Below are positions 51,601 through 61,587 of a DNA stretch of 64,000 nucleotides, piece by piece. Each line of letters starts with the position of its first letter. The first letter of the stretch is position 1. The notes under the pieces are model-generated. The model saw nothing but the letters and a program-made list of their open reading frames with translations, had not been told where the DNA came from and ran no database searches. Source of the DNA: Tetranychus cinnabarinus. Taxonomy: Eukaryota; Arthropoda; Arachnida; Trombidiformes; Tetranychidae. The DNA lies in NCBI GenBank assembly GCA_022266195.1, contig WHVY01000005.1:8184001-8248000 (forward strand). The letters run 5' to 3'. The position numbers were made by a program, and so were the translations under genes.

Positions 51601-54600
51601 TAATGATCTTAAAATTGACGAAAGCTCGATAACTGGTGAATCTGATCATGTTACGAAAAATCCCGATTCGGATCCATTCCTTTTGTCTGGAACACATGTT
51701 ATGGAAGGAAGTGGCAAAATGGTTGTTACAGCGGTTGGTATCAATTCACAAAACGGAATCATTATGAATCTTCTTGGTGCTACTCGGAATAAAAAAGTTC
51801 AAAAAGATGATAAACAAAGTAAGAAACGGAGTACACAAGAAAGACCCTTATCATTTTTGAATTTTGCTTACCAGTGCACAAAATCTGAGAACGTTGTTCT
51901 GACAATCACTAATTAACTTTTATTTATTTTAGTGCCCGAGTTAAATGGAAGCCTTGCCAAAAACGCTTTAAATAACGACGATGACAATCAAATGTCTGAA
52001 GATAAGAGTAATAAATCGACCAAATCAATCTTGCAAGCCAAGATAACTCGATTAGCTATTCAAATTACTTATTTAGGTAATATGGAAATTTAGCCGAGCT
52101 ATAGTTCGATTAATGCATCCAGTTTAATCTTTCATTAAAGGGTCTGCAATAGCATTGGTAACTGTAATGATTTTAATTGTAAGATATTGCATTGATGAAT
52201 TTGGAGTTCGCCATGCTAAATGGTCTTTTTCCAAGGATTTACAATTCATTGTGAAATTTATTATGGTTGGAATCACAGTGCTAGTTGTTGCTGTACCGGA
52301 AGGATTACCATTGGCGGTTACTTTAGCATTAGCTTATTCGGTCAAAGTAAATTTCCCAAATTGTGGTAATTTTGATGCCCTTTTTTCATCTAATAAATTT
52401 CTTATTTTTGTTATAGAGGATGATGTACGACAATAATCTTGTAAGACACTTGGATGCCTGTGAAACAATGGGAAATGCAACGACGATTTGTTCAGACAAA
52501 ACAGGGACTTTGACCACAAACCGAATGACAGTTGTTAATGCTTATATCGCCGGTAAATTTTGGCAAGTTTTACCTAAAATAAACGAAATACCGAAAAACC
52601 TTGGTGATCTTGTGGTTGAAAGCATTTCAATCAACACTGGTTACACTTCTCAGATTATGGTTAGATTATCAATCTTGAATGTAAAAAGTTAGCTAATTTA
52701 ATTTATTTTCATTTTAGCCAGATGAAAAACCAGGTGCATTGCCTCGTCATGTTGGAAACAAGACTGAATGTGGTTTGCTTGATTTTATCTTGAAACTGGG
52801 CCGTGACTATCAGCAAATTCGTAGTGAAACACCAGAAGAATCTTTGTACAAAGTTTATACCTTCAATTCTCAACGTAAATCAATGAGCACTGTTATCAAA
52901 ACTGATCGCGGTTTCAGAGTACATACCAAAGGGGCAAGTGAAATCATAATGAAAAGATGTTCATATATTTTCAACTCTGAAGGGCAAGTGATCCAGCTAA
53001 CAAAATTTGAACAGTCTCGCCTTATCACTGATGTTATTGAGCCTATGGCTTGTAGCGGATTACGAACAATGACTGTAGCATATAAGGATTATGTTTATGG
53101 TTCTGCAGTATCAGAAAATGAAATTGAAATAACCAAAGAACCTGATTGGGATGACGAAGAAATGATTATATCTGGATTGACTATCATCTGTTTGGTTGGA
53201 CTTGAAGATCCTGTTAGACCAGAAGTTCCTGAAGCCATTAAAAATTGCAGAAAGGCAGGAATAATTGTACGAATGGTTACCGGTGATAATGTTAATACAG
53301 CACGTTCAATTGCATTGAAATGTGGTATTTTATCTCCGCATGAAAATTTCTTAGTTTTGGAAGGCAAAGAATTCAATAAGCTGATTCGTGATGAGTATGG
53401 GAAAGTAGATCAAAGTCTGTTTGACTCTGTTTGGCCTAGATTGAGAGTTTTAGCCCGATCATCTCCATCTGATAAATATATTTTGGTAAGTACAACAATC
53501 GGGTTATGTTTAAGCAGGTTCATTGTGAAAATTCAACTTTAATTCAACTGTTCTAAATATAATCCGTATCTAAAAATCGTAAAGATCTGGATAAAAATTG
53601 AAGTACAGTATTGCCTTGAGTTTTTTGACTTTTTGGAATGCTGACATCTATGTGCACTACAGGGGGAAATTAGATTTACAGTTTAAACAATTAATAAATC
53701 TAGTGACTCCCCTTTAGCCTTTCAACCCTTTCCCCTTCAGGGGGAAGTCATTAGAGTGGAATAATTGTTTAAACTGCTAATTTAATTGTTTCCCCCTGTA
53801 GTTCACATAGATGTCAGCACTCCAAAATGGCAAAAAACTCAAGGAAATACTGTACCAGTATTGTGAGTTGAATTGTGTTACAGTGATCTGTAGATTTTTG
53901 AAACACTTTTTTATATTTGCCTGGTTAGGGTAGAGATTGCATCAGCTAGATTGATGAACAGTTGTTTGTTAATTGGCTTCTTGATTAACCTTGAGTATTT
54001 CCACAAAATATATGATTGGCAAATTAAAGGGTACAATATTTGCACTTATTAGATTTGATTCTAATTATTTCTTTAGGTTGCATTAAGCTGAAATCTAAAT
54101 ATAAACCAGAAGATAATATACTGATAATTTTTACATTTTTATTACAGGTTAAACATTTAATTGAAAGTAAACTCTTCTCAAGACGCCAAGTAGTAGCGGT
54201 AACAGGTGATGGAACCAATGATGGTCCTGCCTTGAAAAAAGCTGATGTTGGATTCGCCATGGGAATATCAGGAACTGAAGTAGCCAAAGAAGCATCAGAT
54301 ATTATTTTAACCGACGACAATTTTTCATCAATCGTCAAAGCAGTTAGTTGGGGTAGAAATGTTTATGATAACATTGCTAAATTCATTCAATTTCAATTGA
54401 CAATCAACATTGTCGCATGTTTAGTTGCTTTCATTGGAGCTTGTGCTGTAAATGTAAGATCAGTGTAAAAGATACTGAAAAACTTACTTCTAATCGAGAT
54501 TCAAACTAATCGACTTTCAATTACAATAGGATAGTCCATTACAAGCTGTTCAAATGCTTTGGGTCAATCTTGCCATGGACACTTTTGCCGGTCTCGCTCT

Positions 54601-55734
54601 TGCTACTGAACAACCTACACCTCAACTTTTATTACGTAAACCTTATGGACGAAATAAGCCAATTATTTCAAGGCGAATGGCAAGGAACATTTTGGGCCAT
54701 GCATTGTACCAAACTGCTGTGATTTTAATCTTATTATTCTATGGTAATGAAATGATTCTCCTGTAAATTACCGCTATTTAACATAAATTTTTCGCAAATT
54801 TCAGGTCCGATGCTTTTTGATATTGATTCAGGAATGAATTTACCTCTTAATGCACAACCAAGTCAACATTACACAATTATATTCAACTGTTTGGTAATGA
54901 TGTCTCTCTTCAACGAGTTGAATGCGCGAAAAATAAATGATGAACGCAATGTTTTCGCTAAGCTTTTTGATAACAAAATCTATATCTCAGTTTTAATTGG
55001 TACTTTAGTAATGCAGGTAATGCTGTTTAATCGAAATTTTCATTAATTTTTCTTTAAAATCTTTCAATAATAATCTAATTTACTTTTTATTTCTTTAAAT
55101 GGCAGATTTTAATCATCAATTTCACTGGAATCGCATTCAAAGTCCATCCATTAACCTTAGACCAATGGGGTTGGTCCATATTTATTGGATTTTCATCCAT
55201 TATTTGGCACCAAATTTTAATTTCAATTCCAAAAGATATTCTACCCAAAAAATTCACTGTTGGTTCATCTGTTCCTGAATCGGAGGAAATTGAATCTGTT
55301 TTAACAACTGAGTATCGACCAGGCCAGTTTACTAAGAAACAAGAACAAGTCCTTTGGTTCCGTGGATTACAGAGACTAAGAGCACAGGTAAAAAATTAAT
55401 AAAAGGCTCATAATACCTGAATATTGCTCTGGACATAATGAAAATTCAACTTTCGGAGATGAATAGTGAAGATTTCCTTTGCTTGAAGCAATACACTAGT
55501 TTCATGCATTAGTAAATCTTCGATAAGCACCGTCTACTATACTACCAATATAATTAAGCATCTTACGTATAGTAGATGGCGTTTATCGAAAATTCAATTT
55601 TTCCGTGAAACTAGTTTATTTTCTTCTTATATTTCTTACATATTCTAATGGTTTTTTCATTTTAAATTTTGCTTTAGATTCGAGTTGTCCAAGCTTTTCG
55701 GGAAGGAATTGATTCAAGGACTATGCAAACTTGA
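45613..55734 (+). CDS. PMCA: Plasma-membrane calcium-transporting ATPase (PMCA, ATP2B family)
   Basis: P2B-type ATPase that exports Ca2+ across the plasma membrane, controlled by calmodulin. Fourteen coding exons join in frame: 45613-45775, 45957-46151, 46445-46564, 46628-46741, 51564-51818, 51933-52076, 52141-52346, 52417-52659, 52718-53485, 54148-54453, 54530-54743, 54805-55016, 55106-55387, 55678-55734, giving 1,092 residues, a normal length. Seen: N-terminal motif FGASVNELKNLM; actuator loop with ITGESD; TM4 motif VPEGLPLAV; phosphorylation site SDKTGTLTTN (Asp near 425); nucleotide-binding HTKGASE; hinge TGDGTNDGPALKKADVGFAMG; TM6 region VNLAMDTFAGLALATE; and a C-terminal calmodulin-binding helix (VLWFRGLQRLRAQ then IRVVQAF) ending shortly after. 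No lesion is seen. The fourth intron is 4.8 kb and carries another gene and several repeats; the others are mostly short. The ATG at 45613 is the first in frame with the conserved N-terminus. Confidence 0.97.
46742..47882. other. PMCA intron 4, left part
   Basis: AT-rich intron sequence before the nested MITEs. Nothing recognisable on either strand. Confidence 0.45.
47883..48688. mobile_element. MITE with long terminal inverted repeats, outer element
   Basis: Termini CAAGGGAAGTGACC and GGTCACTTTCCTTG begin inverted arms of about 130 bp (47883-48013 against 48558-48688). The element is flanked by TTA on both sides (47880-47882 and 48689-48691), which reads as a 3-bp target-site duplication of the kind left by PIF/Harbinger transposons. 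Without the inner element it would be about 403 bp. No coding capacity. Confidence 0.8.
48124..48523. mobile_element. Second MITE of the same type, nested in the outer one
   Basis: Termini CAAGGGAAGGTGCC and GGCACCTTCCCTTG, with inverted arms of about 125 bp each (48124-48247 against 48399-48523). Flanked by TCA on both sides (48121-48123 and 48524-48526). Total 400 bp. The small open frame at 48199-48393 is inside the element and is not a gene. Confidence 0.8.
48945..49135 (-). repeat. tRNA-derived SINE-like repeat, copy 2 (in PMCA intron 4)
   Basis: Related to 25740-25950. On the minus strand, from about 49115 down to 49055, it shows an A-box-like stretch (TGGTGTAAAAGTC), an anticodon-stem-like hairpin with a T-rich loop and AAT (TCTGGTTTTTAATCCGGA), and a B box (GAGTTCGAGTC). 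The hairpin and loop recall tRNA-Lys, but the acceptor stem is not conserved, so this is a repeat and not a functional tRNA gene. Confidence 0.55.
49418..51127 (-). CDS. BTB-BACK-Kelch protein (KLHL family), intronless, nested in PMCA intron 4
   Basis: Probable substrate adaptor for a cullin-3 ubiquitin ligase, by family knowledge. A single exon of 569 residues, starting MSTSSTSVKGLRVIRRPG. BTB domain at about residues 25-130 (WADLEVHLGSKVYQIHRNIV, then AIPYFKTMMS, where the D-x-L-x-V and H-x-x-x-L-x(3)-S positions are partly changed). BACK domain at about 135-240 (VNQTLEQVTEIITDNNLNVS, VFEAIIRWTKY). Kelch repeats from about 290, with clear units YVSGG..., YVIGGRDESN..DSVERFD...W and FVAGGYDGSS..TDVEEYNP..DKW. 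The first Kelch blades are poorly conserved. The frame is intact, on the strand opposite to PMCA. Absence of introns in an intron-rich neighbourhood suggests a retrocopy or an old intron-less gene; no poly(A) tract or target-site duplication was identified to prove retroposition. Confidence 0.88.
   Translation of the reverse strand: MSTSSTSVKGLRVIRRPGITLDHLHQSKEWADLEVHLGSKVYQIHRNIVCTAIPYFKTMMSTNLIETQSNVITINYPHIDCDAFEWLLNWSYSISQQISLSNAKSLLVASDYFQVNSVFQFCCDYLDGVIAVDNVLDIKQWIGTFNVGNLRDKVNKFIAQNFNSIVLTPSFVNQTLEQVTEIITDNNLNVSNEIDVFEAIIRWTKYKHTERNLCTPKLLIHLRWCQLSYDQIINQISKHEIVTSNEDCRQIIIDVLSCLTFESSYNQHSSTWKQPRCQLIKSDTESTDLIVACLASPSTFELSFLDHSTNTFISWLKVNQPLIRENHKAAILGSSLLLIARDCISLNLINGRVYPCPKELRIFDWPDLASGNDCVYVSGGLNGKPSDIVYKISRFDDESFDIIQLPRLRNSRAGHRLIMCDNSLYVIGGRDESNILDSVERFDSEQNKWQIVTPMVTARSAHGVAVHGDRIFVAGGYDGSSFLTDVEEYNPKLDKWIPMTPLIVKGKIVSLIAHQEKLFTFIRSPAKLVQIYDFISKTWSVTEADSLTDDSLIAVTQIPSNFCQKTDEK
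53604..53854. mobile_element. Tc1/mariner-like MITE in PMCA intron 9
   Basis: 251 bp that folds back on itself. Left TACAGTATT..CTTGAGTTTTTTG..TGCTGACATCTATGTG and right reverse complement pair over about 65 bp, and the inner part (GTTTAAACAATTA, AGTGACT, CCCCTTT) is also inverted. It ends in TA-CAGTATT...AATACTG-TA, so the TA dinucleotides can be the target-site duplication typical of Tc1/mariner. No transposase. Confidence 0.75.
55495..55615. repeat. Inverted repeat (hairpin) in the last PMCA intron
   Basis: ACTAGTTTCA ... TTCGATAAGC(A)CCGTCTACTATAC pairs with GTATAGTAGATGGCG(T)TTATCGAA ... TGAAACTAGT. 121 bp with a loop of about 30 bp. Looks like a small MITE; a target-site duplication is not clear. 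Confidence 0.65.
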
Positions 55735-57032
55735 CGCGATCTAACAAGGACTTCTCGCTGTATCACATAAAGTTATAAACATACTTAAAAGGAAAAACAT
55801 TTGTCATTTGATTAAAGTATATCTCTATTTTCGAGAAATTCGAGTACTAAAATGTGTAAATATTAATATTAAATTAAAGCAAACGCTAAATCTTTTCGAA
55901 ACTCAATATCGATAACTCGATACCAACTTACTTTTCTGGAGTTGAAAAAGGTTGTTCAATCATAATAGATGGGGTAACCAGGATCTTTGGTTGCAGCTTT
56001 CAGATTTTATCCTTGCCACATTTCACTTAATTTTTATTGCAACGAAGTCAAAATGATAGATGCTATTATATTCTAGAAACGTTGATTATGGCACACAAAA
56101 TGGCTATTTTCGCTTTCTGTTCACATTAATATCATAAGATTACTTGAATTTTTATCAAAATTATTCTTATTTTGTTTACTTGTGGCGGATTCCAACAAAA
56201 TCTTAAAAAATGTCCTTAAATTACCGTCAATATCAAGCTCTGTTTTGGATTGCAAGCTGACTTTCATCAACAGAATGAGCCCTCAAGAAAATTCATTACA
56301 TAAGTCATACATTACAGAAGCAATTTAAATTAGATTGAAAATATAAATGGACAATTCAATAATCATATTTGAATTATTTCACAATGCCACTTCTAAAACA
56401 CATCATAAGATTGAAAGATCATGAGATCAACGAAACTTATCATTGACACTGTCAAGTCAAGGTTGCTTTCAATTATCACCTGGAAATTTGATTTGATTGT
56501 TCTGCTGATTACCTCAGCAAGAATTACATTAATTGCAAATTTTAATCTTGTTAAAGGTGAAAAAGTATATGCATATGCTAAATCTTCATCTATTGAAATT
56601 AAAAAAAGATCAACAAATTTGCAAAAATATAAGGTAATTAAGCTGATTTGCCGGAAAATCGAAGCATGGGGAAATGGTTTAAACAAATAGAAATACATAT
56701 TTATTTATTATTTATTATGCATTTATTATTACTTGAGTCCAATAATTACTTGAACTTGGCTATGGAAGTCTATAAAAAAATTAGATAAATGGCTAGTTAT
56801 AAATCAATTTTTAAAATTTCGGGCTTCTTTTCAACTTTCACTGCACTCCAAGTCCAACATTTTCGTCATTGACATAATTAGCTAATTTATGTGAACAGAT
56901 TCAAACAGTCAAGGGATTGCTGGAATTACGCATTTAGATTTGATAGACATCTCAATAGTTTGAGTGTTAAACTTCTGTTCCAACAGGATAAATATGTCAA
57001 TCAGGCGAGTTGGCTTTTTATCCAAAAAATGG
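55735..57032. other. Intergenic between PMCA and the secreted repeat-protein gene
   Basis: 1.3 kb of AT-rich DNA with the PMCA 3' UTR. An 89-codon frame at 56421-56690 has no recognisable domain and an overlapping frame on the other strand; neither is called. Confidence 0.45.
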
Positions 57033-57055
57033 TATAAAACGGGAATCACTTCAGT
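57033..57055 (+). promoter_or_regulatory. Candidate core promoter of the secreted repeat-protein gene
   Basis: TATAAAA at 57033-57039 and an arthropod initiator-like TCAGT at 57051-57055, about 80 bp before the ATG at 57134. The spacing between the two is shorter than usual, so only the TATA element is reasonably supported. Confidence 0.4.
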
Positions 57056-57133
57056 TCTAAGAGCCATTCTCTGGAATTATCAACTAGTTGTAGATTGTAG
57101 TTGGACGATCCTTTGACTGTAAACTTGATCAAA

Positions 57134-59276
57134 ATGCGTTTCGCCCTCATCGTGACCCTTTGCCTTGTCGGAGGTGAGTCTCATCAGCTTGAAATTAGCA
57201 TCGATCTGTGACTCTACTTGGAAATATTCATTGTTCTCATTTATCATTTCTTATCTATTTCAGTTGCTTCTGCTGGCTCATTGAACAAAAGATTCATCAG
57301 TGAAGAAACCTTCAAGCAACGTAAGTCTAACTAACTTTTCAATGTAAATTTGTAGCTTCACAATTTCTCGTTACTCTTCACCCAATACAGAATCCGCTGA
57401 ATTCAAGGCAAGCCTTGACAAACTCCGAGAAGCTTTATTGAACCGATTCCAAAACAGTAAGTTGATCCATGAACTTATATTTTGCTAAAAATTTTCATTA
57501 AAAGCAACAGATTTTGATCAATTAGTATATAAGCTAATCCAAATTAAGCTTCCCATCTGTTTGATGTTATCAATGTTACCAAACGAGCCATAAATCAACT
57601 CGAGGCTTTGAAAGTAATGAAAGCAATTTAGTTGAAGATACAGAAAAACTCTTGTCTTTAATGTTGAAAGTAAGTCAGGTTAAAGGTTTAAAAAATACAT
57701 TGAAACGAGCAATCGTTGAAATCATACTCTAGTGTGTAACATTGAATCATCTTATTGGAAGTGTCAATAATCGTGAAGATAATTTTTACGCCCATATTTT
57801 AACCTCACTTTAGATGGCGATGCTGAAGTTACCGTTGAAAAGCGAGATCTTCGAGAGTCATTCAACCGTAAGTTTCACCTTCCATCCAATGTAAACAAAT
57901 GAGTCTAATGAGAATCAATTGTCCATCTAGAGTTCAACAAATTTGCTCAAACCAAAACTCAAGAAGCTTTCAACAACATTCGACGAGTCATTGACAATTT
58001 GTTTAGTAAGTAATTTACACAATTTACTTGATTTTGATAGAATTAATGACCATTTTCTTTCGATTAAACAGAGAAGAATCCATTCTTCGATTCTGACGAT
58101 GATGCTGAAGATACAACTGAACGAACCATTGTCAAGCGAAACATCTTCCAACACCTTGAACGTAAGAATTTCATTCAATTCTGTATCATCAAAAATAATA
58201 ACCTTATCTTCTTATCTCAGGAATGAACTCACAAGCTCAAGCTCAAGCTCAAAAAGTCTTCGATGGTCTTCAACGAGCTTTCGCAAGCATTTTCGTCCCA
58301 TTCAGTAAGAATTGCTTTTTTTCGTTAAGATTTCTTCATTTCAACTCAATCTTTTTTTTTATTTAACAGAGCCACATCATGGAAATGATGATTCTGAAGA
58401 TTCAACTGAACGATCAATTTCAAAGCGAGATATCTTCGAACATTTTGGACGTAAGTAGCTCATCAAATGTAATTAGAAATTATAAGAAAAATAATAATTT
58501 GATTCAGTTTCTAATAATTTATTTTGTCATAATTTTGAATCTCTTTTAGGATTGAATGAATTGGCTCAAGCTCAAGCTCAAAAGGCTTTCTCTGATCTTC
58601 AACGAGTTTTCGATGACTTATTCAGTGAGTATTTTTTCTCATAGAAATTGAAACAAATTGGCATAAAAATGTTTTAAAATCAACAGAGAAGCACCCAGGA
58701 AGTCACGGAATTGAAATTGAAATTGCCGACGGTGAAGTTACCACTGAACGAATCATTGAAAAGCGAGACATCTTCGATTTCTTCGGGAGTAAGTCATTCT
58801 CTTCTTCCATCATTTCTTTATAATAAAACAAATTATTAATTGTTTATCACAGGAATCAATGAAAAGGCCCAAGACGAAGCCGCTAAGGTTTTCGCTCAAC
58901 TCCAAAAGACTTTCGAAGATATCTTCAGTAAGTGTTTTATTGCATGCAAATTTGTTTCTCGAATCAGTCTTAACATTTTAATTTACTCATCAGAGCACCA
59001 CGATGATGAAGATGAAGATTCAACTGAATCTAGCATTGTAAAGCGAGACATCTTTGATTTCTTTGGAGGTAAATTTGAAATCATAGTTTTTGTTTATTAT
59101 GTGAAAGTGTCTAAATTAAATTCTTTTTCTTTTTCTCAGAAATCAACGAAAAGATTCAAGACCAAGCTGGAAAATTCTTCAACCAATTCCACAAGCCAGG
59201 CCCAAAGCCAGGCCCAAAGCCAGCTCCAAAGCCAGTTGAAGATGATGATGAAATCGAAGTTGTAACCTCTGCTTAG
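57134..59276 (+). CDS. Secreted repeat precursor with six dibasic (Lys-Arg) units; family unknown
   Basis: Thirteen small exons join in frame, all with phase-1 introns: 57134-57173, 57264-57320, 57391-57456, 57814-57867, 57931-58005, 58072-58161, 58221-58304, 58370-58450, 58550-58624, 58687-58788, 58853-58927, 58994-59068, 59140-59276. The product is 336 residues. It begins with a signal peptide (MRFALIVTLCLVGVASA, likely cut after ASA). The rest is built of exon pairs. One exon gives an acidic spacer (DD.EDSTER) ending in KRDIF(E/D)(H/F)FG or a variant; the next gives an amphipathic helix such as RLNELAQAQAQKAFSDLQRV, then FDDLF. The KR site occurs once per pair, six times in all. The C-terminus has a KPGPKPGPKPAPKP stretch and an acidic end. 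No cysteine framework or known domain is seen. A proprotein cleaved at KR by a furin-like enzyme is the inference; a coiled-coil structural protein is the alternative. A polyadenylation signal AATAAA lies near 59318. Confidence 0.85.
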
Positions 59277-59388
59277 ACAATCAACTATTTATAGTTATCA
59301 TTAAAACCAGTAATTTAATAAAAAATTATGAACAGTTGAAATACGCTCTGAAACCTTCATTCATAACCCATCCTGACTCAATGCACAC

Positions 59389-60475
59389 CTTTCAAACGAG
59401 AAAGTTCTAAAGATTTCCAAATTTCTGAATGGATCGAAATTACGTCTGAAGCTTCCAGAAAATAGAACAGGGTCTTGAGGTATAACCGTGAGTTGTATCA
59501 TAAAATGACATTGGTGCTCTAATCATTCGGTGAAGCATCTTTTCGTGGATAAGTCTAGCGCCTTTGAGAATAGCAAAGTTCAGTATAATACTATTGGTTA
59601 ATGTAAATGTTGTCTCCGATAGTCCAAGACCAAAATAAACACCAAGCCTAATGTTTCTGAGAGTTGTATCATTAGCAGCCGCTGGATTAAGAGAGTCATT
59701 ACTCCATTCAGTCAACCAAAGACTCGATAGTAAGTTAAAAGTACTTGATAAACAGAAAGCTAAAATTACAAGCAAGCATGAAACCAGGCCACAAGCTTTA
59801 AAAAACTCCCAATAAACTCCCCATTTTACTTTTCCTGTCTGAGCGACTTCAGTTTCAACTAATTTGAACTTTTCACCATTTCCTTTGGTCGATTCAGGCT
59901 CTTCTCGTAACTGTGACATACTTCGACTAGTGTTACCTTTTTTGGTTGATGGACGTGAGGCATTGGACATGGTTCGTCTACGAATTCCATCTGAGCTATT
60001 GGAAAGAGTTTCTGATCTAACAATAGATCCTCTTTTTTCAAACTCAGGACCCATTTTTTCTTTTAACTGTTCGATTATTTCTTTGTCTTCTTCTGCAAGT
60101 TCTTCATGTTGCTCACTCACAAATTGTAGTAAAAATTGAGCAAATTCACCGTTTTTAGCTAATAATTCATGATATGTTCCTTGTTCAGTAATTTGACCAT
60201 CTTTAAGTACAATAATTTCATCAACTTGAGGTAGAAAAGTAACTCTGTGGGTAACTAAAATTCTGGTCTTCTTTTTTAGCATTCCAGTTGGACCAATGAC
60301 TTTATCAAAAAGGTGACGGGAAACATGAGCATCAACTGCACTCAAAGGATCATCGAGGAAATAAATGTCAGAGTTTGCGTAAACTGCTCTAGCAAGACTG
60401 ACTCGTTGTTTTTGACCGCCACTTAAATTAATGCCCTTTTCACCGATTTCTGTTAAATCTCCACCAGTTAATATT
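59389..60475 (-). pseudogene. ABCC transporter fragment with internal deletions, copy B (inverted)
   Basis: Reverse-orientation copy of parts of the fragment at 36412-39526. It matches 37007-37990 (end of NBD1 from TGGDLTEIGEKG, LSGGQKQR, IYFLDDPLSAVD, linker and first helices of TMD2 to MSFYDTT) with no difference seen in about 325 residues. It then jumps to the NBD2 Q-loop region (39032-39100) and, after a further 17-bp gap, to 39118-39156. Both internal joins sit on 4-bp microhomologies (ACTC and ATTC). The first join puts NBD2 out of frame, giving ..DTTHGYTSRPCSIFWKLQT and a stop. The open frame extends upstream of 60475 into unrelated Phe/Leu-rich codons and is not a real N-terminus. Non-functional. 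Confidence 0.9.
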
Positions 60476-60999
60476 GTAAGAACATAAGTATGTCCGAGCG
60501 AAAGATAAAAAGAAAAAAAAAGGATAACTAAGAGAAAGAAAAAGGACAAATCTTAAAGATAAAGTTAAGCTGCTTTATTGTTGAATACTTCTTTTTACAA
60601 TGTTTAACTTCAGCTTCTAGCTTCAGCCACTGTCCAACCACTACCATAATAATTCCCTTGTTGCCAGGAAGAAAATAAGGGAGATAAGAAAGGACATCTT
60701 GAGTGCAGATGTTTGCCCTTAGGCTATAGCAGGCTGTAAACAACAAGAAGGGGGGGAGAGAGGAGAAAAGAAAATATAAAGAAAAGGGAACGGTTTTTAT
60801 GGCAGTAGAGCAAACAAGAAAGGGGGGAAAGCAAGAGGGAAGAAAATCTATTCTCACACACATTCCCCTACTACAACAATTCCAAAGTCCCTTTTGGAAC
60901 CCAACAAAGAACATCTAAGTTTGTTACTTACTTTAGTTGTGCTCTTCTTTACAAAAGTTAATTTATGTGTACTAGTTATATTCAACAACTTGAAGTAAT
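60476..60999. other. Purine-rich region upstream of the zinc-finger ORF
   Basis: A/G-rich low-complexity sequence (runs such as AAAAAGAAAAAAAAAGG and AAGAAGGGGGGGAGAG) from the ABCC break to the ORF at 61000. It could be the untranslated region of a transposable element. No terminal repeat could be paired within the window, so I do not assign a type. Confidence 0.35.
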
Positions 61000-61533
61000 A
61001 TGGATATGCCTGGAACCTCGACAACAAATGATTTAGCTGCTGCCCCTACTACGGGAAATTTTGAAATCGAAAATGTGTCTCATTCATTTCTTGCAACTAG
61101 AAAGGGAGATAAATCTGTTGACGTATGGTGCAGAGTAACCTGGAAGGACACACCTGTGCGGATGTCCGACATTGTTAACTATTCGAAACACATCAATTTA
61201 AGGAAAACCACGGCGGCCGATCTTAAATTTCTCAACGAATATGAACCCGAAGAAGAGGTTGTTCCCAAATTTAAATGTAGGTTCTGCTCTAGAGGTTATA
61301 CTCGAAGAGATAGAACTATTGAACACGAGACGCGAGGTTGTGGAGCGCGAGGTTCTGTACGCCACAACTGTGAATTCTTTGGTTGTGTACCCGAGGACAA
61401 TTGTCCGGGATCCATGAACATAACTAATTACGTGGAACCCCCTGATTTGCGGACAACTAATTCTGGAAGGAAGTCCGGTAAAGGAAAAAAAACAAAAATA
61501 AATGAATTGTTTGACCTTTGTAAACTGTTGTAA
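61000..61533 (+). CDS. Uncharacterised 177-residue protein with a CxxC zinc-finger-like motif
   Basis: Open frame from MDMPGTSTTNDLAAAPTTGN to a stop at 61531. Residues about 85-130 contain KFKCRFCSRGYTRRDRTIEH, followed by more Cys and His residues (RGCGARG, HNCEFFGC, DNC), so one or two zinc-binding sites are possible but the spacing is not a standard C2H2 finger. The C-terminus is basic (GRKSGKGKKTK). It lies between a purine-rich tract and a tandem repeat, next to retroelement pieces, so an element-encoded nucleic-acid-binding protein (for example an ORF1) is plausible. I do not recognise the family. Confidence 0.5.
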   Translation: MDMPGTSTTNDLAAAPTTGNFEIENVSHSFLATRKGDKSVDVWCRVTWKDTPVRMSDIVNYSKHINLRKTTAADLKFLNEYEPEEEVVPKFKCRFCSRGYTRRDRTIEHETRGCGARGSVRHNCEFFGCVPEDNCPGSMNITNYVEPPDLRTTNSGRKSGKGKKTKINELFDLCKLL

Positions 61534-61587
61534 ACGCGAGTTACTTGAATAAAAAAATTTGTGATTTTTTTCTGGTAAAAATGTTGT

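Noticed and set aside
56421..56690. Small gene between PMCA and the secreted precursor
   Set aside because: Overlapping open frames on both strands, no homology, no signal peptide and no splice support.
59864..60139. Plus-strand open frame identical to one at 37342-37617 on the other strand
   Set aside because: It is the antisense of the duplicated ABCC linker; identity simply reflects the duplication.
60476..60549. Apparent hydrophobic N-terminus on the inverted ABCC fragment
   Set aside because: Homology to the ABCC copy starts at 60475; the preceding codons are low-complexity flank in open frame by chance.
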